DNA of 29,235 nt from a virus. The notes under the pieces are model-generated. The model was not told where the DNA came from and did no database searches. It worked only from the letters and a program-made list of their open reading frames with translations. Positions within the stretch are counted from its first letter, which is position 1. Every line of letters starts with the position of its first letter. Made by a program: the position numbers and the translations under genes. Positions 26,329 through 29,235 of the stretch are shown piece after piece. The stretch covers positions 1 to 29,235 of the IMG/VR virus record IMGVR_UViG_3300027917_000140. One strand, written 5' to 3'.

Positions 26329-26336
26329 TATTTATA
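26329..26336 (-). promoter_or_regulatory. T4-type late promoter (TATAAATA) for the wedge operon
   Basis: The minus strand reads TATAAATA in the 33-base gap between the 78-aa gene (stop at 26340) and gp25 (ATG at 26306). The predicted start site lies near 26322, giving a leader of about 16 bases. It should drive gp25, gp6 and the giant gp7-position gene. Confidence 0.75.
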
Positions 26337-26339
26337 CCC

Positions 26340-26576
26340 TCATTCATAAATTGGTTCGGTCCCGTACTCCCAATCATCATAATCCTCATCATTGCGAATT
26401 TTTTCGTGCAATTCTGCTTGTTTTTTGAAGTTATGACGTGGTGCATTGTCGTGCATGACCTCTGTTAGCACTCGTTTTGGTTTTTCTTGCATAGATCCAT
26501 AGTCAGATACGAGTTTTGTAGTTCCCCACATCTCTCTCATATACTCATTATTTCTATCGACAGGTGAATTGCCCAT
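26340..26576 (-). CDS. Hypothetical protein, 78 aa, acidic C-terminus
   Basis: I do not recognise this protein. It is hydrophilic, with MREMWGTTKLVSDYGSM at about residues 13-29, a basic KKQAELHEKIR helix in the middle and an acidic tail (NDEDYDDWEYGTEP). There is no signal peptide or membrane segment. The start is supported by AGGAG five bases upstream. The upstream leader contains a perfect 7-bp hairpin that overlaps the ribosome binding site. Its position just ahead of gp25 does not define a role. Confidence 0.65.
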   Translation of the reverse strand: MGNSPVDRNNEYMREMWGTTKLVSDYGSMQEKPKRVLTEVMHDNAPRHNFKKQAELHEKIRNDEDYDDWEYGTEPIYE

Positions 26577-26584
26577 TGTAGCTC

Positions 26585-26604
26585 CTGATTTACTGCGAAA
26601 TCAG
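26585..26604 (-). promoter_or_regulatory. Leader hairpin overlapping the ribosome binding site of the 78-aa gene
   Basis: In minus-strand RNA CUGAUUU and AAAUCAG form a perfect 7-bp stem with a 6-base loop (CGCAGU). The 3' end of the stem overlaps the first bases of AGGAG, the ribosome binding site of the 78-aa gene. There is no following U-run, so it is not a standard terminator. It could control translation or mark an RNA processing site. Confidence 0.5.
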
Positions 26605-26633
26605 AACTTTTAGAGGGGTTGCTATCCCTATTT

Positions 26634-27311
26634 TTATTTATTTTCACTCTCCTCGGATGTTTCTTCACGTTCTTTTGCCGTTTTCCAGAAATATTCGTCC
26701 TCACGACCCATTCCAAGTCGATCATTTCCATTTTCAACTTGATAATATTGAGTTGAAACCTTAAAGTCTGGCATTTTTGGATCTACTGGTGTCAGACTAT
26801 TATCAAAAATACGCAATCTGTTGTTTGGATAGAGAGCATACTGACCATTTTCAAGTTCAATCAGGTTATGTGACTTGTGTTCGGCAGGATTTTCACTGGT
26901 TGCCCAGTCAACATAGTCTGGATCATGATGATAGTTATCAATTGTACAAACATAAGTGCCCTTTACAACACCGTGGTCTCTTGTATAACATTCAAAATCC
27001 ATACTTCCAATGAATTTTTTATCAATACTGATAACACCATAATCCATACAGTTCCAAAACTGTAGGTTTGGTAGATTCATATCGGGATCAGGTAGTTTGG
27101 GACGAGATAAAAACGCACTAATTGGCAACTTATCGTACATTGCCGCATACTCGGGCAAATATGTCTCAAAATAAAAAGCACGTCCAGGAATCGACTTTGC
27201 CGATACCCAGACGCCTTTAACAAATTCACCGTGCCCACTCTGATGGTCTGTAAGATATTCTTTACGAACCCATACTTCTTGTGATGGTAGATTGGTGATT
27301 AAACAACTCAT
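26634..27311 (-). CDS. Conserved-looking hypothetical protein, 225 aa
   Basis: I do not recognise a named domain. The protein appears globular and soluble, rich in Trp, Tyr and Pro: WVRKEYLTDHQSGHGEF at residues 14-30, FYFETYLPEYAAMYDKLP near 47-64, FWNCMDYGVISIDKKFIG near 85-102, a His/Asp-rich HHDPDYVDW segment, and GQYALYPNNRLRIFD near 154-168. The last ~20 residues are charged and acidic (EREETSEESENK), probably disordered. I believe related proteins exist in other cyanomyoviruses, but no function comes to mind. The ATG abuts the stop of the 50-aa basic protein (TAA then ATG), and that gene's end supplies an AAGGA ribosome site. Confidence 0.7.
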   Translation of the reverse strand: MSCLITNLPSQEVWVRKEYLTDHQSGHGEFVKGVWVSAKSIPGRAFYFETYLPEYAAMYDKLPISAFLSRPKLPDPDMNLPNLQFWNCMDYGVISIDKKFIGSMDFECYTRDHGVVKGTYVCTIDNYHHDPDYVDWATSENPAEHKSHNLIELENGQYALYPNNRLRIFDNSLTPVDPKMPDFKVSTQYYQVENGNDRLGMGREDEYFWKTAKEREETSEESENK

Positions 27312-27464
27312 TTATCCTTTACCTTGTCCTCGATACATTTTACGTTTTCCATTACGAGACGTGGCGGCATACTTTGTATTCTTGCCGGATCCTTGACGAG
27401 TTTTCTTCGGCTTACCGGGCATAAAGCCGTCTTTGTAAATACCAATCTTTGAACGAACTGCCAT
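27312..27464 (-). CDS. Very basic 50-aa protein
   Basis: This short gene begins with ATG at 27464, seven bases after a strong AAGGAG (within TTTAAGGAGTATT), and stops with TAA at 27314-27312, directly before the next ATG. I translated it by hand: it starts MAVRSKIGIYKDGFM and ends KMYRGQGKG. Ten Lys and five Arg against one Asp make it strongly cationic, with Gly-rich KPKKTRQGSGKN and NGKRK segments. Such composition suggests binding to DNA, RNA or an acidic virion surface. I recall near-identical small proteins in other cyanomyoviruses, but no proven role. Confidence 0.75.
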   Translation of the reverse strand: MAVRSKIGIYKDGFMPGKPKKTRQGSGKNTKYAATSRNGKRKMYRGQGKG

Positions 27465-27472
27465 AATACTCC

Positions 27473-27634
27473 TTAAATTTCAAACATTTTTGTTTCAAGA
27501 TCTTGAGGTCTTGGAGAACCTTTCTGATAATACTCTATCGAAAGGTCCTCCATAATATCAAAATACTCATCCTCCGTCAAGTTCTTATAAAGTATGTTTC
27601 CCTTATGGAGGATTGTATATTTTGTCTGACTCAT
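27473..27634 (-). CDS. Hypothetical protein, 53 aa
   Basis: The frame is open 17 codons further upstream, but the start is best placed at 27634. There the ATG overlaps the stop of the glycosyltransferase gene (TGATG), with AAGGA about nine bases upstream. The protein begins MSQTKYTILHKGNILYKNL, then has an acidic helix (TEDEYFDIMEDLSIEYY) and KGSPRPQDLETKMFEI. It looks like a small beta-hairpin plus helix fold. I recall similar short cyanophage proteins without function. Confidence 0.65.
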   Translation of the reverse strand: MSQTKYTILHKGNILYKNLTEDEYFDIMEDLSIEYYQKGSPRPQDLETKMFEI

Positions 27635-28392
27635 CAGATAATCCTTGACTTTTCGTGACCAACTCTGATACGAGGATCGCACCAAATCTCAAATCCTGCT
27701 TCGATAGCATCGAGACAGAATGATACATCTTCTCCACACATATCCTGAACTTCTCCACTCTCAAAAATCTGCATCTTTGGTGCAAACCAAGGATACTTCA
27801 TATCAGAGTGCTCAAAGACTCCGTGCTTGATTAGAACCCATCCGAAACCTGTATAGTCTACGGTGAATGGTTTCTTACGCTTGGAGATACTCTCAAGTGT
27901 TTCGTGGTTCATTACACCACCATTGTTACGGAAATCTTCCTCTTCCATCCAGTGTGCAACACTCGTGGTACGACCGTCTTCGGTACAATACCATCCACTG
28001 GCAATGTCCTGATCCATCAGAACCAACTGCCAGAACTTTTCTGTATTGAATACAATATCACTATCAATCCATAACTGATAATCATAGTGCAACTTTCCGT
28101 CCCAGGGAATCTGATCCGGTCCTCGCAGTACATTCGCACCTAAGCATTTGCATCTTGCAAAATTTACCATTGATGAATAATCTTGCGAGATCTGAATGCT
28201 TGCTCCTGCCTGCACAAGATCAAAACAAAGTTGTACAAAGTTTTTGAGATATGTATAAGAGACTCCTCTACCGGGTAGGCAAAACACAACGGTCTTGCCT
28301 TTGATCATTTCTTTTGCCTTATCATAGTCCCACTCTGCAGTGCTCTCTGATGGTTTGGGTGTCTTTGCTTTAACGGTGAATCCTTTAGCCAT
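27634..28392 (-). CDS. GT-A fold glycosyltransferase-like protein
   Basis: This 252-aa protein looks like a nucleotide-sugar glycosyltransferase of the GT-A type. After a ~25-residue leader, VVFCLPGRGVSYTYL (35-49) fits the first Rossmann strand and loop. LHYDYQLWIDSDIVF (101-115) holds the DxD-like metal motif D110-S-D112. YTGFGWVLIKHGVFE (180-194), GEDVSFCLDAIEAGF (220-234) and the His in RVGHEK (about 246) follow the order of acceptor and catalytic elements in family-2-like enzymes. Donor and acceptor are unknown; modification of virion proteins, phage DNA or a host glycan are all possible. A sigma70-like promoter (28415-28443) lies directly upstream, unlike the late promoters of the structural genes, so earlier expression is plausible. 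The stop overlaps the next start. Confidence 0.75.
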   Translation of the reverse strand: MAKGFTVKAKTPKPSESTAEWDYDKAKEMIKGKTVVFCLPGRGVSYTYLKNFVQLCFDLVQAGASIQISQDYSSMVNFARCKCLGANVLRGPDQIPWDGKLHYDYQLWIDSDIVFNTEKFWQLVLMDQDIASGWYCTEDGRTTSVAHWMEEEDFRNNGGVMNHETLESISKRKKPFTVDYTGFGWVLIKHGVFEHSDMKYPWFAPKMQIFESGEVQDMCGEDVSFCLDAIEAGFEIWCDPRIRVGHEKSRII

Positions 28393-28414
28393 AACTGTAA
28401 GTAACTACGTCAGT

Positions 28415-28443
28415 ATCATAACACTCTATCTATACAAAGTCAA
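28415..28443 (-). promoter_or_regulatory. Sigma70-type promoter ahead of the glycosyltransferase
   Basis: The minus strand shows TTGACT (28443-28438), a 17-base spacer, and TATGAT (28420-28415). Each hexamer matches the bacterial sigma70 consensus at five of six positions with ideal spacing. The predicted start near 28408 leaves a 16-base leader to the ATG at 28392. In T4-like cyanophages this type of promoter is read by the host RNA polymerase early in infection. Confidence 0.6.
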
Positions 28444-28447
28444 TAGA

Positions 28448-28636
28448 CTAGTCAATATCACTAATAATGATACAGTCGTTCTCAACCTCAATGTTTACTT
28501 CTACTCCCTCGTACCACCCCTTCTCATCACAAATCCACTGAGGTATTGTGACATAATACTCACCGGTTACTGGATCGATCTCTACCGTCGTAAAATTTTC
28601 CTGCGGATTTTTTTGCATTTCTTTGAACTCTACCAT
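28448..28636 (-). CDS. AbrB/MazE-like small protein
   Basis: This 62-aa protein has the swapped-hairpin pattern of the AbrB/SpoVT/MazE fold in its second half: YYVTIPQWICDEKGWYEG (residues 27-44) and VEVNIEVENDCIIISD (45-60). The VTIP segment, the Gly after a short helix and the terminal I-I-I strand fit the family. Members act as DNA-binding regulators or antitoxins. In a phage it could regulate transcription or be one half of a toxin-antitoxin-like pair with the upstream HicA-like gene. A T4-late-like TCTAAATA lies 37 bases before the ATG; no clear Shine-Dalgarno sequence is visible. The fold is a pattern call only. Confidence 0.6.
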   Translation of the reverse strand: MVEFKEMQKNPQENFTTVEIDPVTGEYYVTIPQWICDEKGWYEGVEVNIEVENDCIIISDID

Positions 28637-28672
28637 TGATTTTATATATGAAAAAATTTTTTATGAGAGTGA

Positions 28673-28680
28673 TATTTAGA
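28673..28680 (-). promoter_or_regulatory. Possible variant late promoter (TCTAAATA)
   Basis: The minus strand reads TCTAAATA, one mismatch from TATAAATA. I recall that cyanomyovirus late promoters include CTAAATA-type variants. It lies in an intergenic gap 37 bases before the AbrB-like gene. The predicted leader would contain a perfect A6T6 palindrome (28651-28662). Confidence 0.4.
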
Positions 28681-28710
28681 AGTCGATTTGGGTCGTTTAT
28701 AGCTTAGGGA

Positions 28711-28780
28711 AGTTAGGGGTTTTTATATACGGGGGGCATCACGGCGGGCAACACATAAGGGGGCATAATACCCCCTAACT
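28711..28780 (-). repeat. GC-rich nested inverted repeats in the 164-base gap 28637-28800
   Basis: On the plus strand AGTTAGGGG (28711-28719) and CCCCTAACT (28772-28780) are perfect 9-bp inverted repeats. Inside them AGGGGG (28758-28763) and CCCCCT (28771-28776) form a 6-bp stem with a 7-base loop. A further GGGGGG run sits at 28731-28736. In minus-strand RNA the same G-run can pair with any of three downstream C-runs. The local stem lies 25 bases after the HicA-like gene and is followed by UUAUGUGUU, so it may be a weak terminator. The rest of the gap holds the variant late promoter and no gene that I can support. Confidence 0.5.
28758..28776 (-). terminator. Possible weak terminator after the HicA-like gene
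   Basis: The RNA stem AGGGGG/CCCCCU with loop UAUUAUG is stable, but the tail (UUAUGUGUU) is only moderately U-rich. It ends the two-gene unit upstream, which makes a terminator sensible. Confidence is limited by the poor U-run and the alternative pairings. Confidence 0.35.
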
Positions 28781-28800
28781 GCTGTATCACGAACGAATGC

Positions 28801-28983
28801 CTAAAGTGATAACTTCCTGCGGATATCTCTCTCTACTTGATTCAATGCATGACGACAGGAAGGTGTAGATGCCGTGTGAATCTTGACTCCAGTGCGATGC
28901 CTCCAGACTAAATGTTTGTTTGATCGATATAACTCAAACTCATAAGATTGCATGAGTTTGGTGAGTGCCTTCTGGTGTTTCAT
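28801..28983 (-). CDS. Small HicA-like (dsRBD-like) protein
   Basis: This 60-aa protein has a pattern like HicA/YcfA proteins: an N-terminal helix (HQKALTKLMQSY), a strand segment YRSNKHLVWRHRTG with a central His, a strand KIHTASTPS, and a C-terminal basic helix RHALNQVERDIRRKL. HicA toxins are small ribonucleases with a dsRBD-like fold and a conserved His; whether H24 has that role cannot be told here. Phages often carry small non-toxic relatives. It overlaps the upstream gene by four bases (ATGA), suggesting coupled translation. Confidence 0.55.
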   Translation of the reverse strand: MKHQKALTKLMQSYEFELYRSNKHLVWRHRTGVKIHTASTPSCRHALNQVERDIRRKLSL

Positions 28984-29235
28984 GATGCAGTCTGAAAACG
29001 ATTGTTGTTGAAGTTGGCATAACTGAAGAGACGACGATTCACCAACTTATAAGTACCGAACTCATTGGAGTAAACATAACCTTCGGCATCGATTCGATCG
29101 TATCCAATGTATGCTTCGGGACCAAGATTACGGCAGAGATAGAGTGCATCATCCTTGATAGATTTCACGAGTGCCCATAACCCAAGCAGAAGAGGATCGC
29201 AGTCAAAATCATCATTCACGACGGGACGATTCTCA
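28980..29235 (-). CDS. Hypothetical protein, possibly 5'-truncated by the window edge
   Basis: The frame is open to the window edge; the only start visible inside is GTG at 29219, giving 79 aa. Translation after that start reads NDDFDCDPLLLGLWALVKSI, then YLCRNLGPEAYIGYDRIDAEGYVYSN and NRRLFSYANFNNN. I do not recognise the family. No Shine-Dalgarno sequence can be assessed for the GTG, and the five codons before it (E-N-R-P-V) fit ordinary coding sequence, so the true start may lie outside the window. It overlaps the next gene by four bases. Confidence 0.5.
   Translation of the reverse strand, partial: ENRPVVNDDFDCDPLLLGLWALVKSIKDDALYLCRNLGPEAYIGYDRIDAEGYVYSNEFGTYKLVNRRLFSYANFNNNRFQTAS

Noticed and set aside
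26635-26642. AATAAATA on the minus strand as a further late promoter for the 78-aa gene
   Set aside because: It has one mismatch at the first position, overlaps the stop codon of the upstream gene, and is ~60 bases from the next ATG; AT-rich sequence gives such matches by chance. A similar AATAAATA at 24079-24086 lies inside gp6.
26634-27311. Assignment of the 225-aa protein to a baseplate hub or tail protein from its position
   Set aside because: No sequence similarity to gp5, gp26, gp27, gp51 or gp53 was recognised; proximity to gp25 alone is not enough.
27473-27634. Resemblance of YYQKGSPRPQDL in the 53-aa protein to YYIKGSPRPEEL remembered from T4 gp53
   Set aside because: The match is short, the rest of the 53-aa protein does not resemble the 196-aa wedge protein gp53, and short helical SPRP-type caps recur by chance.
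27634-27685. Longer 70-aa version of the 53-aa gene starting at 27685
   Set aside because: The extra 17 codons lie inside the glycosyltransferase gene, while the internal ATG has a ribosome site and a typical TGATG overlap.
28648-28707. 19-codon plus-strand frame MKKFFMRVIFRSRFGSFIA in the 28637-28800 gap
   Set aside because: It resembles a small cationic peptide, but it is antisense to all genes, has no Shine-Dalgarno sequence or promoter, and comes largely from the A6T6 palindrome.

Overview
The window looks like part of the late structural region of a T4-type myovirus, most probably a marine cyanomyovirus infecting Prochlorococcus or Synechococcus. The case rests on an AT-rich genome, every supported gene on the minus strand, recognisable T4 homologues in T4 order (gp25, gp6, a gp7-position protein, gp8, then gp13 and gp14), a DUF4815 protein, and exact T4 late-promoter sequences (TATAAATA) in three intergenic gaps. 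No tRNA, rRNA, CRISPR array, insertion sequence, integrase or attachment site was seen. The host assignment is inferred from remembered cyanophage gene content and was not tested by a search.

Transcription runs from high to low coordinates. Region A (29235-26340) holds small accessory genes: a protein of unknown function at the window edge, a 60-aa protein with a HicA-like pattern, an AbrB/MazE-like 62-aa protein, a GT-A type glycosyltransferase behind a good sigma70-type promoter, a 53-aa protein, a 50-aa very basic protein, a 225-aa protein and a 78-aa protein. The two intergenic stretches here contain inverted repeats, including a GC-rich set at 28711-28780 whose arms can pair in more than one way.

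Region B (26336-12022) begins with a late promoter and encodes the baseplate wedge: gp25 (133 aa), gp6 (642 aa) and a 3983-aa protein where T4 has gp7. The first ~235 residues of the giant protein resemble the C-terminal part of T4 gp7. The rest is mostly beta-type repeat modules plus an embedded YHYH-like domain.

Region C (12017-2696) starts with another late promoter and encodes gp8 (522 aa), a 2509-aa DUF4815 protein where T4 has gp9-gp12, and a 64-aa coiled-coil protein. Region D (2678-1) starts with the third late promoter and encodes a 111-aa Ig-like protein, a 471-aa repeat-rich fibre-like protein in the position of T4 wac (fibritin), neck protein gp13, and the first seven codons of gp14.

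Together these genes build the baseplate wedges, probably decorated or extended by very long beta-repeat proteins, and the neck that joins head and tail. The two giant genes occupy about two thirds of the window. Their shared repeat families (GGSGY-type, H-x-L-x-x-G-E-x-V-x-Y type and DSEIITY-type) are the most interesting unexplained structure here.
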